The notes beneath the pieces are model-generated. The model ran no database searches. It saw only the letters and a list, made by a program, of their open reading frames with translations, and was not told the origin of the DNA. A stretch of DNA of 64,000 bases from Geomonas subterranea (lineage in GTDB: Bacteria; Desulfobacterota; Desulfuromonadia; Geobacterales; Geobacteraceae), in assembly GCF_019063845.1 (NCBI RefSeq), contig NZ_CP077683.1:1054001-1118000 (forward strand), read 5' to 3'. Each line of letters begins with the position of its first letter. Position 1 is the first letter of the stretch. Made by a program: the position numbers and the translations under genes. Shown in pieces: positions 43,229 through 53,487 of the stretch.

Positions 43229-44365
43229 ATGTCCGTATTCCTAGATAACGCAGCGACTTCCTTCCCGAAACCGGACTCCGTCTATCTGGCGATGGACGCT
43301 GCAATGCGGGAAGTCGGCGTTGCACCCGGCAGGGGAGGGTACCGCCAGTCGCTCGCAGCGGCCCGCATTGTCTTCGAAGCACGCTCCGCATTGGCCCGCT
43401 TTTTCGGAGTCTCCGACTCCTCCCGCCTCGTGTTCACCCACAGTGCAACGGAATCCATCAACATAGCGGTATTCGGGCTGCTGAAGCCGGGCGATCACGT
43501 CGTTTCCACCACGGTGGAGCACAACGCCCTGGCGCGTCCGCTGCACCTGGCGGCACGGCGCGGTGTCGAGGTGACCTTCGTGGGCTCGGACGCCTGCGGC
43601 GTCGTCTCGGAACAGGACATCGCCCGCGCCATGCGCCCCAACACGAGGCTCGTTGCGCTCGCACACTGCTCCAACGTGACCGGCGCGGTGCAGCCCATCG
43701 CCGAGATCGCCAGCACCGCGCGCCGGGGAGGGGCCCTCTTCCTGGTGGACGCGGCGCAAAGCGCAGGCTTTTTCCCCATCGACGCCGAGGGGATCGGCAT
43801 AGACTTCCTCGCCGCCCCCGGCCACAAAGGGCTCTACGGCCCTCCGGGCACCGGCATCCTCGCGGTCGCCCCGGGCATAACGCTTGAGCCGCTGCAGGTC
43901 GGCGGTACCGGCGGCAGCGCCAGCACCCCCGAGCCCCCCGAGCAGATGCCCGAGCGCCTGGAGAGCGGCACCGTCAACACCCCGGCCATAGCCGGGCTCA
44001 AGGCGGGGCTTGCGTTCGTGGAGGAGGTCGGGCTCGAAGTGATCCGCGCCAAGGAGACCGCCCTCGTCGACCAACTCCTGGACGGGCTCTCCGGCATCCG
44101 GGGTGTGCGCCTGTACGGCCCCCGGCACGGGGAGCGCGGCGCCGCCGTGTCGTTCAACGTGGAGGGGCACGATCCCGCGGCCCTCGGCTATCTGCTCGAC
44201 AGCGAGTACGATATCAGCGTCCGGGTCGGTCTGCACTGCGCACCGGACGTACACCGCAGCATCGGCAGTTTCCCCGAAGGAACCGTCAGGGTCAGTCCCG
44301 GCTTTTTCAACACCGGATCAGATATCGACTTTTTTATTAAGGCGCTGCGTGAGATAATATCATGA
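43229..44365 (+). CDS. Cysteine desulfurase family enzyme (class V aminotransferase fold)
   Basis: A PLP enzyme of 378 residues like the SufS/CsdA-related family of anaerobes. FLDNAATSFPKP opens the fold, THSATESIN and DAAQSAGFFPID bind PLP, AAPGHKGLYGPPGTGIL has the PLP lysine, and RVGLHCAPDVHRSIG holds the candidate sulfur-carrying cysteine near residue 335. It lacks an iscU or suf neighbour, so it may serve selenium, thiouridine or thiamine pathways. The ATG has no clear ribosome binding site; TACGG and CCGTA around it could form a small stem. Confidence 0.87.
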   Translation: MSVFLDNAATSFPKPDSVYLAMDAAMREVGVAPGRGGYRQSLAAARIVFEARSALARFFGVSDSSRLVFTHSATESINIAVFGLLKPGDHVVSTTVEHNALARPLHLAARRGVEVTFVGSDACGVVSEQDIARAMRPNTRLVALAHCSNVTGAVQPIAEIASTARRGGALFLVDAAQSAGFFPIDAEGIGIDFLAAPGHKGLYGPPGTGILAVAPGITLEPLQVGGTGGSASTPEPPEQMPERLESGTVNTPAIAGLKAGLAFVEEVGLEVIRAKETALVDQLLDGLSGIRGVRLYGPRHGERGAAVSFNVEGHDPAALGYLLDSEYDISVRVGLHCAPDVHRSIGSFPEGTVRVSPGFFNTGSDIDFFIKALREIIS

Positions 44366-44586
44366 GCGTTCCGCCGGCTCATTAGCGGCGCAGCACGCCA
44401 CCTCTCTTTGAGGGCCTGTTGCAGGCGCTCGGAAGAGGCGGGCGTGATTGGGTGAAACCGCGTTACGAATATCGAGCAACAGACGGCGATCGGGCCGTGG
44501 AAGGGGATACTACGAAAAGTTCAGCTTTATTGGTCAGGGATGAGGCATTCGCTTTTTCTGAAGGCAGCAACGTACAGGGAGTGGAT

Positions 44587-45909
44587 ATGAAGAAAATCTA
44601 TGTTCTTGATACAAATGTACTTCTGTACGACCCGCAGGCTCTCACCAAGTTCGAAGACAACTCCATCATCATACCCATCACGGTTATCGAGGAAATCGAC
44701 CGCTTCAAGAAGGACATGAACGAGACCGGCCGCAACGCGCGCCAGGTTTCCCGGCTCATGGACGCCTTCCGCAAGGAGGGGTCGCTCTCGCAGGGGCTCG
44801 ACCTGGAAAACGGCGGCACCCTGAAGATCGAGATCTACGAAGAAAAGGTGATGAAGCGGCTTCCGCCCGAGCTGCGCGAGGAACGGGGCGACAACCGCAT
44901 TCTGGCGGTGGCCGTCGACCTCATGGAATCGCAGAAAGAGATGCCGGTCATCCTGGTCACCAAGGACACCAACCTGCGCATCAAGGCCGACGCCCTGGGG
45001 CTCGCGGCACAGGATTACGAGTCCGACAAGGTCGCCATCGACGAGCTCTACACCGGCTGCGCCACCCTCGAGGTCGGGGCCGATGCCATCGACCGCTTCT
45101 ACAGCCAGGGATGGCTGGACATGGACAACAACGGCTACCTCCCCAACCAGTATCTGCTTCTCTCCGAGGCGGGGAACCCGTCGCACAGCGCCGTCGGGCG
45201 CTTCGACCACGTCTCCCGCAGGATGGTGCCGCTCGCCATACTGGACAAGGAAGGGGTCTGGAGCCTGTTCCCGAGGAACATGGAGCAGTCCCTGGCGCTG
45301 GACGCCCTTTTGGACGACAACATCAAGATCGTCACGCTGGTCGGGAAGGCCGGTACCGGAAAGACGCTGCTCGCCATTGCCGCCGGGCTGCAAAAGACCG
45401 CCGAAGAGAACATCTACAACCGCCTGCTGGTGTCGCGCCCGGTGTTCCCGATGGGACGCGACCTGGGCTTTCTCCCCGGCGACATCGAGGAAAAGCTTTC
45501 CCCCTGGATGCAGCCGATCTTCGACAACGTCGAGCTCCTGTTGAGCGGGCACGAAGGGGAGAAGCGCCACAGCAAGGGGTACAAGGAGCTGATGGCGATG
45601 GGGATCCTCGAGATCGAACCGCTCACCTACATCAGGGGGCGCTCCATCCCGAACCAGTACATGATCGTCGACGAGGCGCAGAACCTCACCCCGCACGAGA
45701 TCAAGACCATCGTGACCCGCGCCGGCGAAGGGACCAAGATCATCCTGACCGGCGACCCGTACCAGATCGACAACCCCTACGTGGATGCCGAAAGCAACGG
45801 TCTCACCTACGTGGTCGAGCGCCTGAAGGAGCAGACCATCTCCGCCCACGTCACCATGACCAAGGGGGAGCGCAGCGACCTGGCCGAGTTGGCGGCGAAC
45901 CTGCTGTAA
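44587..45909 (+). CDS. PIN-PhoH protein (PhoH2-type RNA helicase/nuclease)
   Basis: A 440-residue fusion of an N-terminal PIN nuclease domain (YVLDTNVLLYDPQ, IDRFKKDMN, LVTKDTNLRIKA with acidic residues for magnesium) and a C-terminal PhoH ATPase (GKAGTGKT at 253-260, MIVDEAQNLTPHE as Walker B, ILTGDPYQID). PhoH2 proteins unwind and cut RNA. ATG at 44587 has AGGGAG 5 bases upstream; the GTG at 44581 overlaps that site. The terminator reaches the start of tsaD. Confidence 0.9.
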   Translation: MKKIYVLDTNVLLYDPQALTKFEDNSIIIPITVIEEIDRFKKDMNETGRNARQVSRLMDAFRKEGSLSQGLDLENGGTLKIEIYEEKVMKRLPPELREERGDNRILAVAVDLMESQKEMPVILVTKDTNLRIKADALGLAAQDYESDKVAIDELYTGCATLEVGADAIDRFYSQGWLDMDNNGYLPNQYLLLSEAGNPSHSAVGRFDHVSRRMVPLAILDKEGVWSLFPRNMEQSLALDALLDDNIKIVTLVGKAGTGKTLLAIAAGLQKTAEENIYNRLLVSRPVFPMGRDLGFLPGDIEEKLSPWMQPIFDNVELLLSGHEGEKRHSKGYKELMAMGILEIEPLTYIRGRSIPNQYMIVDEAQNLTPHEIKTIVTRAGEGTKIILTGDPYQIDNPYVDAESNGLTYVVERLKEQTISAHVTMTKGERSDLAELAANLL

Positions 45910-45937
45910 CTGACGCGAAAACCTTAGAACGGGAGAA

Positions 45938-45973
45938 AAGGGGGGCACGCTGCTGGTGCCCTCTCTATTTTTT
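45938..45973 (+). terminator. Terminator-like hairpin at the phoH-tsaD junction
   Basis: GGGGGGCAC (45940-45948) and GTGCCCTCT (45956-45964) pair with one mismatch around GCTGCTG, followed by CTATTTTTT. The T run ends at the tsaD start codon. Confidence 0.6.
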
Positions 45974-47001
<1,028 letters not shown>

Positions 47002-47002
<1 letters not shown>

Positions 47003-47832
47003 TGGAGATAAGGATCAAGGCCAAGAAGGAGTTCGGCCAGAACTTCCTGGTGGACGACAACGTGCTCAACCGCATCGTTTCCTGCGTGGCGCCCGGCAGC
47101 GACGACTGCATCCTCGAGGTCGGGCCGGGGAGGGGGGCGCTCTCCCGGCTGCTGGTGGCCAGCGGCGCGCGCTTCGTGGCGGTGGAGTGGGACCGCGAGC
47201 TGATACCGTTTCTGCACGCCGAGTTCGCGGGCAATGACCGGGTCGAGATCGGCCACGGCGACATCCTGAGGGTGGACCTCCACCAGATCCTCACCTCGCG
47301 GGCCCCGGGGCGCAAGTGGAAGGTCGCCGCCAACCTCCCCTACAACATCTCGTCGCAGGTCCTCTTCAAGTTCATGGAACAGTGTGACCTCTTCGAGTCC
47401 CTGGTGCTCATGCTGCAAAAGGAAGTGGGTGACCGACTTACCGCCCCCCCCGCCTGCAAGGAGTACGGCGCCCTCACCGTGCTGCTGCGGCTGCATTTCG
47501 ACATCCGCCGCGAGTTTATCGTGAAGCCCGGCTCCTTCCGCCCCGTCCCCAAGGTGGACTCGGCGGTCCTGAGCTTCACGCCTCTTCCCGGGCCGAGGGT
47601 AGAGGTGGGGGACGAGGAACTGTTTCGCCGCCTGGTCAAGGGAGCCTTCAACCAGCGCCGCAAGACGCTGCTGAACTCGCTGCGCTCCGCCGGTTTCGAC
47701 GACGGCGACGGCTCGCTGAGCCTGGCGCTCTCCCGATGCGGCATCGACGGTCTCAGGCGGGGCGAAACCCTATCGTTGGACGAGTTCGCGGCGTTATCGA
47801 GGGACTTGTGCGCGGGGAAATCTCTGGCATAA
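47002..47832 (+). CDS. rsmA: 16S rRNA dimethyladenosine transferase
   Basis: KsgA enzyme that dimethylates two adjacent adenosines in helix 45 of 16S rRNA. The start KKEFGQNFLVDDNVLNRI, the SAM motif ILEVGPGRGALSRLL and the catalytic NLPYNISSQVLFKF are diagnostic; FRPVPKVDSAVLSF and NQRRKTLLNSL follow. Length 276 is normal. The ATG overlaps the tsaD stop, suggesting coupled translation of two tRNA/rRNA modification genes. Confidence 0.95.
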
Positions 47833-47891
47833 ACACACATGAGTGTGCTATATAAGAACGCTAATTTTTTATCCTAGGAGGAGTGCGCCTC

Positions 47892-49244
47892 ATGAAAGTA
47901 TGCGTGATCGGTTCCGGATACGTCGGCCTTGTGGCCGGCACCTGTTTTGCCGAGAGCGGTAACGACGTCATCTGCGTTGACGTCGACCAGGCCAAGATTG
48001 AGGGTCTCAAGCGTGGCGTGATCCCCATTTACGAGCCCGGGCTGAAGGAAATGGTGCTCAGAAACGGCGAGGAAGGGCGCCTTAAATTCACCACCGACCT
48101 GGACGCTGCCATCAAGGAGTCCCTGGTCTGCTTCATCGCCGTGGGCACCCCCCCGGGAGCGGACGGTTCCGCCGACCTGCAGTACGTGCTCTCCGTGGCC
48201 CGCAACATCGGCCGCGCCATGGAAAGCTTCAAGATCATCGTGGACAAGTCCACTGTTCCCGTGGGGACCGCGGACAAGGTGCGCGCCGCCGTGAAGGAGG
48301 AACTGGACGCCCGCGGGCTGCACATCGAGTTCGACGTCGTCTCCAACCCCGAGTTCCTGAAGGAAGGGGCGGCCATCGACGATTTCATGAAGCCCGACCG
48401 CGTCGTGATCGGAACCGACAACGTGCGCACCGCCGAAATAATGAAAGAGCTGTACTCCGCCTTCATGCGCAAGTCCAACCGGATGCTGGTCATGGACATC
48501 AGAAGCGCCGAGATGACCAAGTACGCGGCCAACGCCATGCTGGCAACCCGCATCACCTTCATGAACCAGATCGCCAACCTGTGCGAGATGATGGGGGCCG
48601 ACGTCATGGCCGTGCGCGAGGGAATCGGTTCCGACTCCCGCATCGGCTACGACTTCCTCTTCCCCGGCGTCGGCTACGGCGGTTCCTGTTTCCCCAAGGA
48701 CGTCAAGGCGCTGGTGCGGACGGCGGACGAGTGCAGGTACGACTTCGTCCTTCTGAAGGCGGTTGAGGAGGCCAACGAGCGCCAGAAGCGGATCCTCTCC
48801 GACAAGATCGAGCGTCGCCTCGGCGAGGGGGGGGATAAGCCACTGGCCGGCAAGAGCATCGCGGTCTGGGGGCTTTCCTTCAAGCCCCGCACCGACGACA
48901 TGCGCGAGGCCCCCTCGTTGACCATCATCAACCGGCTCCTGGAGTTGGGCGCCACGGTGCGGGCCCACGACCCCGAGGCCCTCAACGAGGCGAAGAAGCA
49001 TTTCGGCGAGCGGATCGATTACCACATGAACCAGTATGAGCCGCTCAAGGGGGCGGACGCCCTGGTCATCATCACCGAGTGGAACGAGTACCGTAACCCC
49101 GATTTCGACAGGATAAAGACGCTCCTGGTCAACCCGCTCATCTTCGACGGCCGGAACCTGTACCAGCCCGGCCGCATGCGCGACATCGGCTACGAGTACC
49201 ACCCCATCGGCAGAAACGGCGCGGCATCCTGCGAGATGGAGTAA
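47892..49244 (+). CDS. ugd: UDP-glucose 6-dehydrogenase
   Basis: Oxidises UDP-glucose twice with NAD to UDP-glucuronate for surface polysaccharides. The 450-residue protein has the N-terminal Rossmann motif VIGSGYVGLVAGTCFAE, FVAVGTP-like FIAVGTPPG, NPEFLKEGAA and the catalytic-cysteine loop GYGGSCFPKDVKAL near residue 265, then the second nucleotide-binding half with WGLSFKPRTDDMREAPS. ATG at 47892 follows AGGAGGAG. Its product is the substrate of the next gene's enzyme. Confidence 0.95.
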   Translation: MKVCVIGSGYVGLVAGTCFAESGNDVICVDVDQAKIEGLKRGVIPIYEPGLKEMVLRNGEEGRLKFTTDLDAAIKESLVCFIAVGTPPGADGSADLQYVLSVARNIGRAMESFKIIVDKSTVPVGTADKVRAAVKEELDARGLHIEFDVVSNPEFLKEGAAIDDFMKPDRVVIGTDNVRTAEIMKELYSAFMRKSNRMLVMDIRSAEMTKYAANAMLATRITFMNQIANLCEMMGADVMAVREGIGSDSRIGYDFLFPGVGYGGSCFPKDVKALVRTADECRYDFVLLKAVEEANERQKRILSDKIERRLGEGGDKPLAGKSIAVWGLSFKPRTDDMREAPSLTIINRLLELGATVRAHDPEALNEAKKHFGERIDYHMNQYEPLKGADALVIITEWNEYRNPDFDRIKTLLVNPLIFDGRNLYQPGRMRDIGYEYHPIGRNGAASCEME

Positions 49245-49260
49245 AACTAACGGCTGTTCT

Positions 49261-49354
49261 AGGTTCTATGTTCCAAGTTCTACGTCGGGGAGGCGCTGTT
49301 CCGCGAGGCCCGAGCCGGCCAGGCGACAGCAAGTTAACGTAGAGCGTAGAACCT
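49261..49354. repeat. Nested GTTCTA-rich inverted repeat between ugd and uxs
   Basis: Outer arms AGGTTCTA (49261-49268) and TAGAACCT (49347-49354); inner arms TCTACGT (49279-49285) and ACGTAGA (49338-49344). GTTCTA occurs three times on the left side. A hairpin leader or dispersed-repeat remnant; no T tract. Confidence 0.6.
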
Positions 49355-49383
49355 GAACACAGAACGGGTTTATTGAGGTTTCA

Positions 49384-50319
49384 ATGCGCATACTGGTCAC
49401 CGGCGGCGCCGGATTCATCGGTTCACATCTTTGCGAGAGGCTTTTGAAGGAGGGGCACGATGTCATCTGCCTCGACAATTTCTTCACCGGCAGCAAGCGC
49501 AACATCTCGCACCTGCTGGACCACCGCGAGTTCGAGCTGATCCGCCACGACGTCACCGAGCCCATCCTCCTGGAGGTGGACCGGATCTACAACCTGGCCT
49601 GCCCCGCGTCGCCGATCCACTACCAGTACAACCCGGTGAAGACCACCAAGACCAGCGTGATGGGCGCCATCAACATGCTCGGGATCGCCAAGAGGGTCAG
49701 GGCCAGGATACTGCAGGCTTCGACCTCGGAGGTGTACGGGGATCCGCAGGTGCACCCGCAGACGGAGGCGTACTGGGGCAACGTCAACACCCTTGGGCTT
49801 AGAAGCTGCTACGACGAGGGGAAACGGGTCGCCGAGACCCTGATGATGGACTACCACCGCCAGAACCATGTGGACGTCAGGATCATCAGAATCTTCAACA
49901 CCTACGGCCCGAAGATGGCCGAGAACGACGGCCGCGTGGTCTCCAACTTCATCCTGCAGGCCCTGAAGGGTGAGGACATCACCGTCTACGGCGAGGGGGA
50001 GCAGACCCGTTCTTTCTGCTTCGTCTCCGACCTCGTGGAGGGGATGGTGCGCATGATGGAGACTCCGGGCTTCATCGGACCGGTCAACCTCGGCAACCCC
50101 GCGGAGACCACCATCCTGGAATTCGCCAAGAAGATCATTGAACTCACCGGCTCCACCTCGCGCATCGTCTATCGCCCTCTGCCGGCGGACGACCCGAAAC
50201 AGAGGCAGCCGGATATCTCGCTGGCCAAACAGATGCTCGGCTGGGAGCCCAAGGTGAGCGTGGACGACGGTCTCAAGCAGACCATCGAGTATTTCCGCTC
50301 CGTCCTCACCCCCGCATAG
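49384..50319 (+). CDS. uxs: UDP-glucuronate decarboxylase (UDP-xylose synthase)
   Basis: Short-chain-dehydrogenase fold enzyme that converts UDP-glucuronate to UDP-xylose with NAD retained. Signatures are [56 protein letters not shown] and the YxxxK pair in [13 protein letters not shown]. These are typical of UXS rather than UDP-glucose 4-epimerase. Length 311 is normal. Acting after ugd, it implies xylose or a derivative in a cell-surface glycan. Confidence 0.93.
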   Translation: MRILVTGGAGFIGSHLCERLLKEGHDVICLDNFFTGSKRNISHLLDHREFELIRHDVTEPILLEVDRIYNLACPASPIHYQYNPVKTTKTSVMGAINMLGIAKRVRARILQASTSEVYGDPQVHPQTEAYWGNVNTLGLRSCYDEGKRVAETLMMDYHRQNHVDVRIIRIFNTYGPKMAENDGRVVSNFILQALKGEDITVYGEGEQTRSFCFVSDLVEGMVRMMETPGFIGPVNLGNPAETTILEFAKKIIELTGSTSRIVYRPLPADDPKQRQPDISLAKQMLGWEPKVSVDDGLKQTIEYFRSVLTPA

Positions 50320-50325
50320 GAACGC

Positions 50326-50751
50326 ATGCAGAAACGATTTTTTCTGATACCCGGCGCAGCGATCATCTTCATCCTCTGCTTCACCGTCTTTGGTGACCGG
50401 GGACTGCTGCGCATCAACCACCTGCATCGCGACCTCGACGACACCCAGAAACGCCTGAACGAACTGAAAGAGGAAAACGACAAGCTGAAGCGGGAGATCG
50501 CCGCTTTGCAATCGGACCGGCGCTACCTGGAGAGCATCGCCCGGCGCGACTTCGGCCTGGTGCGCGGCAACGAGGTGATCTACCAGTTCCCCGGCGCGGG
50601 GAAGGGGGGGGCAAACGCAACCGGTTCGCAGGGTGCGGCTGCTCAAGACGTGGGGGCGAAAACGGCCCCGGTGCAAGCGCCTGCGGCGGCACCTGCGGGG
50701 GCACCAGGCGGCGCGACACGTCCGGCGCAGTCCGCCCCATCCGGCAGGTAA
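50326..50751 (+). CDS. FtsB/DivIC-like septum protein
   Basis: A 141-residue bitopic protein. An N-terminal membrane segment (FFLIPGAAIIFILCFTVFGD) leads to a coiled coil (LHRDLDDTQKRLNELKEEND, about residues 33-70) and ARRDFGLVRGNEVIYQFP, the DivIC/FtsB family ending. An Ala/Pro-rich tail of about 50 residues is additional. Expected partners are FtsL and FtsQ in the divisome, which are not in the window. ATG at 50326 lies 6 bases after the uxs stop. Confidence 0.82.
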   Translation: MQKRFFLIPGAAIIFILCFTVFGDRGLLRINHLHRDLDDTQKRLNELKEENDKLKREIAALQSDRRYLESIARRDFGLVRGNEVIYQFPGAGKGGANATGSQGAAAQDVGAKTAPVQAPAAAPAGAPGGATRPAQSAPSGR

Positions 50752-50784
50752 CAGGCCCCACAGGGGCATTGTGAGGGAAAACGT

Positions 50785-50955
50785 ATGACTCAGGCTGGAA
50801 AGCAGCACTGCGTGGTTTGCGCCTGGCGCGAACACTGCTCCAAGAAATTCTGCGTGCCCGACGGCGGCGCCCGCTGCCCGGACTTCACACGCGACGTGAC
50901 CATAAAACCCGTGCCCGACGCGGAAAAGGATAAGGAAAGGGAGGAGAAGATATGA
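50785..50955 (+). CDS. Small cysteine-rich protein overlapping argS
   Basis: A 56-residue frame with start ATG 50785 (GAGGGAAAACGT upstream) and a stop overlapping the argS ATG as ATGA. Five cysteines and histidines lie in QHCVVCAWREHCSKKFC and GARCPDF, a possible zinc- or cluster-binding knuckle, followed by a charged tail (PDAEKDKEREEKI). The spacing and overlap argue that it is real and translationally coupled to argS. I do not recognise a family. Confidence 0.65.
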   Translation: MTQAGKQHCVVCAWREHCSKKFCVPDGGARCPDFTRDVTIKPVPDAEKDKEREEKI

Positions 50956-52616
50956 AGGAGCAGCTGCGCGCATGCATCCTGAAGGGAATCGAGGGGTGTT
51001 TCGCCGACGGCACGCTCACCTCTGGTGTTGTCCCGGCCATCAGCGTGGAGAAGCCGGCGCACGCCGAGCATGGAGATTTCGCCACCAACGTCGCCATGCA
51101 GATGGCCAAGCAGGAACGCAAGGCACCCCGCGCCGTGGCCGAGGCCCTGGTCAAGAAGCTCGCCGAGGCTTCCGACCTGATCGAGTCGGTAGAGATAGCG
51201 GGTCCCGGCTTCATCAACTTCTTCGTCAAGGACAGCGCATGGAGGAAGGTCCTCACCGGGATCGACCGCGCCGGTGACGAGTACGGCAAGAGCAAGGTGG
51301 GCGCGGGCAGGAAGGTGCAAGTCGAGTTCGTCAGCGCGAACCCCACAGGACCGCTGCACATCGGCCATGGCCGTGGCGCCGCGACCGGGGACGCCGTCGC
51401 TTCGCTTCTCTCCGCCGCAGGTTTCGACGTGCAGCGCGAGTACTACATCAACGATGCCGGGAACCAGATGAACACCCTGGGGCTCTCCGGCCTTTTGCGT
51501 TACAAGGAGCTTTTGGGCGAGAAGATCGATTTCCCCGAGAACTGCTACCAGGGTGACTACATAAAGGACATCGCCCGGGATGCCATCGCCAAGCACGGTG
51601 ACCGCTTCCTCAAAGCACCCCAGGAGGAGGGGGTCGCCTTCTTCGCCAAGATGGGCGGTGACCTGATCCTCAAGGGGATCGATGACGACCTGCAGGACTT
51701 CGGCATCCGCTTCGACAACTGGTTCTCGGAGCAGTCCCTGTTCGACGACGGGAAAGTCACCACGGCGATCGCCGAGATGCAGGAGAAGGGGCACATCTAC
51801 GAGCAGGAGGGTGCGCTCTGGTTCAAAACCACCGCCTTCGGTGACGACAAGGACCGCGTCGTGGTCAGAAGCAACGGCGTCACCACCTACTTCGCTTCCG
51901 ACATCGCCTACCACCGCGATAAATACGCGCGCGGCTTCGACTGGGTCATCGACGTCTGGGGCGCCGACCACCACGGCTACGTTCCCCGGCTGAAGAGCGT
52001 GGTGCAGGGGCTTGGGCGCGACGCCGACGACCTCGGCATCATCCTGGTACAGCTCGTCTCGCTTTTGCGCGACGGCCAGCCGGTGGCGATGTCCACCAGG
52101 AGTGGCGAGTTCGTCACCCTCAAGGAGGTTGTCGACGAAGTAGGTCGCGACTCGGCCCGCTTCTTCTTCCTGATGCGCCGCTCGGACAGCCAGCTCGACT
52201 TCGACCTCGAACTCGCCAAGCGTCAGAGTAACGACAATCCGGTCTACTACGTGCAGTACGCCCACGCGAGGATCAGGAGCATCTTCGATACCGCCAGGGA
52301 GCGCGGCGTGGAGCCGGATTTCGGCAACGTGCGCCTTGAGCTTTTGGAAAGCGCGGACGACATGAGCCTCATCAAGAAGCTCTCGCTCTACCCGGAGATC
52401 CTGGAAGGGGCGGCGGTTAACTTCGAGCCGCACCGTATCACTTACTACCTGCAGGACCTCGCCGGCGAGTTCCACAGCTTTTACAACAAGAGCAGGGTGA
52501 TCACGCCGGAGGAGCCGGAACTTACCCAGGCCCGTCTGTTCCTGCTGCACTGCGTCGCGGTCACGCTGAAGAACGCGCTGACCGTGCTCGGGATCTCGGC
52601 TCCGGAGAGGATGTAG
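50952..52616 (+). CDS. argS: Arginyl-tRNA synthetase
   Basis: Class I synthetase of 554 residues. The N-terminal Add-1 domain is followed by the HIGH motif in SANPTGPLHIGHGRGAATGD near residue 125 and the modified KMSKS loop VAMSTRSGEFVTL near 380, as usual for ArgRS without a canonical KMSKS. The C-terminal anticodon-binding part ends with LFLLHCVAVTLKNALTVLGI. Its ATG overlaps the small cysteine-rich gene by 4 bases. Confidence 0.95.
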   Translation: MKEQLRACILKGIEGCFADGTLTSGVVPAISVEKPAHAEHGDFATNVAMQMAKQERKAPRAVAEALVKKLAEASDLIESVEIAGPGFINFFVKDSAWRKVLTGIDRAGDEYGKSKVGAGRKVQVEFVSANPTGPLHIGHGRGAATGDAVASLLSAAGFDVQREYYINDAGNQMNTLGLSGLLRYKELLGEKIDFPENCYQGDYIKDIARDAIAKHGDRFLKAPQEEGVAFFAKMGGDLILKGIDDDLQDFGIRFDNWFSEQSLFDDGKVTTAIAEMQEKGHIYEQEGALWFKTTAFGDDKDRVVVRSNGVTTYFASDIAYHRDKYARGFDWVIDVWGADHHGYVPRLKSVVQGLGRDADDLGIILVQLVSLLRDGQPVAMSTRSGEFVTLKEVVDEVGRDSARFFFLMRRSDSQLDFDLELAKRQSNDNPVYYVQYAHARIRSIFDTARERGVEPDFGNVRLELLESADDMSLIKKLSLYPEILEGAAVNFEPHRITYYLQDLAGEFHSFYNKSRVITPEEPELTQARLFLLHCVAVTLKNALTVLGISAPERM

Positions 52617-52625
52617 GAGGGGCGC

Positions 52626-53420
52626 ATGCGGCTTGACTACAGCGAGAAGATGAAGGCGGTCAGGGAGAGCGCTGAGCGCGCCAAACCCGTGCAGAAGAAC
52701 CGCCCGCGGCGTGAGCCGATCGGCACCTTCGCGGTGGTCGGCCTGCTGCTGCTCATCATTGGATACGGCGCCGGCGTGTTGACCGGATGGTTCCTGTTCA
52801 AGGGGAAGGTCGACCCGAAGGCACTCGCTGCCGCACAGGCCGCTGCCCAGCCCAAAGCGCAGACCGCCGCCACGCCGCAGGCCGCTGCGCCGGCTCAACC
52901 CGGTCAGCCGGTGCAGCCCGCTCCCGATGTCCCGCTCACCTTCTACAAGACCCTTCCTTCGGGCGGGAAGGGGGCTATGGGAAGCGGCATCAACACCAAG
53001 CTTCCGGAGGTGCAGTCGAAAGCCGCCACCGCCGCTTCCGCCTCAACGGCGACGCCGGTCCCCGCATCGGCACCCGCAAAGCCCGCCGCTGCCGCTGCAG
53101 CGGTCACGGCGAGCGAGAACAAGCCCCCTGAGAAGTCGGCCGACAAGGGCGCGGAATCGGCAGGAGACAAGCCGGCAGCCGAAAAGCAGGGGGGCGAGGC
53201 GCGTTACCTGGTGCAGGTGGCGTCCTATAAGGAGAGGAAAGAGGCCGACGCGGTGCGCGCCAAACTGGTCGCGAAGGGGGTAGCCGCTTACCTCGTGGAG
53301 TCAAAGCTTCAGGACAAGGGGGTGTGGTACCGTATCAGGGTTGGCCGGCACCTCTCGAAGCAGGAAGCACAACAGTTGGCGGTGAAGGTTGGGAGCGGGG
53401 CGACGGTGGTCGCGGAATAG
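52626..53420 (+). CDS. SPOR-domain membrane protein
   Basis: A 264-residue bitopic protein. One membrane segment (GTFAVVGLLLLIIGYGAGVL, about residues 33-55) is followed by an Ala/Pro/Gln-rich linker and a C-terminal SPOR domain (YLVQVASYKERKEADAVRAK, VAAYLVES, VWYRIRVGRHLSKQEA). SPOR proteins bind denuded glycan at division sites. It starts 9 bases after argS, so it is probably cotranscribed. A second SPOR-type protein is at 14666. Confidence 0.85.
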   Translation: MRLDYSEKMKAVRESAERAKPVQKNRPRREPIGTFAVVGLLLLIIGYGAGVLTGWFLFKGKVDPKALAAAQAAAQPKAQTAATPQAAAPAQPGQPVQPAPDVPLTFYKTLPSGGKGAMGSGINTKLPEVQSKAATAASASTATPVPASAPAKPAAAAAAVTASENKPPEKSADKGAESAGDKPAAEKQGGEARYLVQVASYKERKEADAVRAKLVAKGVAAYLVESKLQDKGVWYRIRVGRHLSKQEAQQLAVKVGSGATVVAE

Positions 53421-53487
53421 CTTTTTAGCCCCCGGAATGGTTTTTTTTCTCCCCGAGCTACAGTTAACCCCGGGATGGGGAGTTCCT

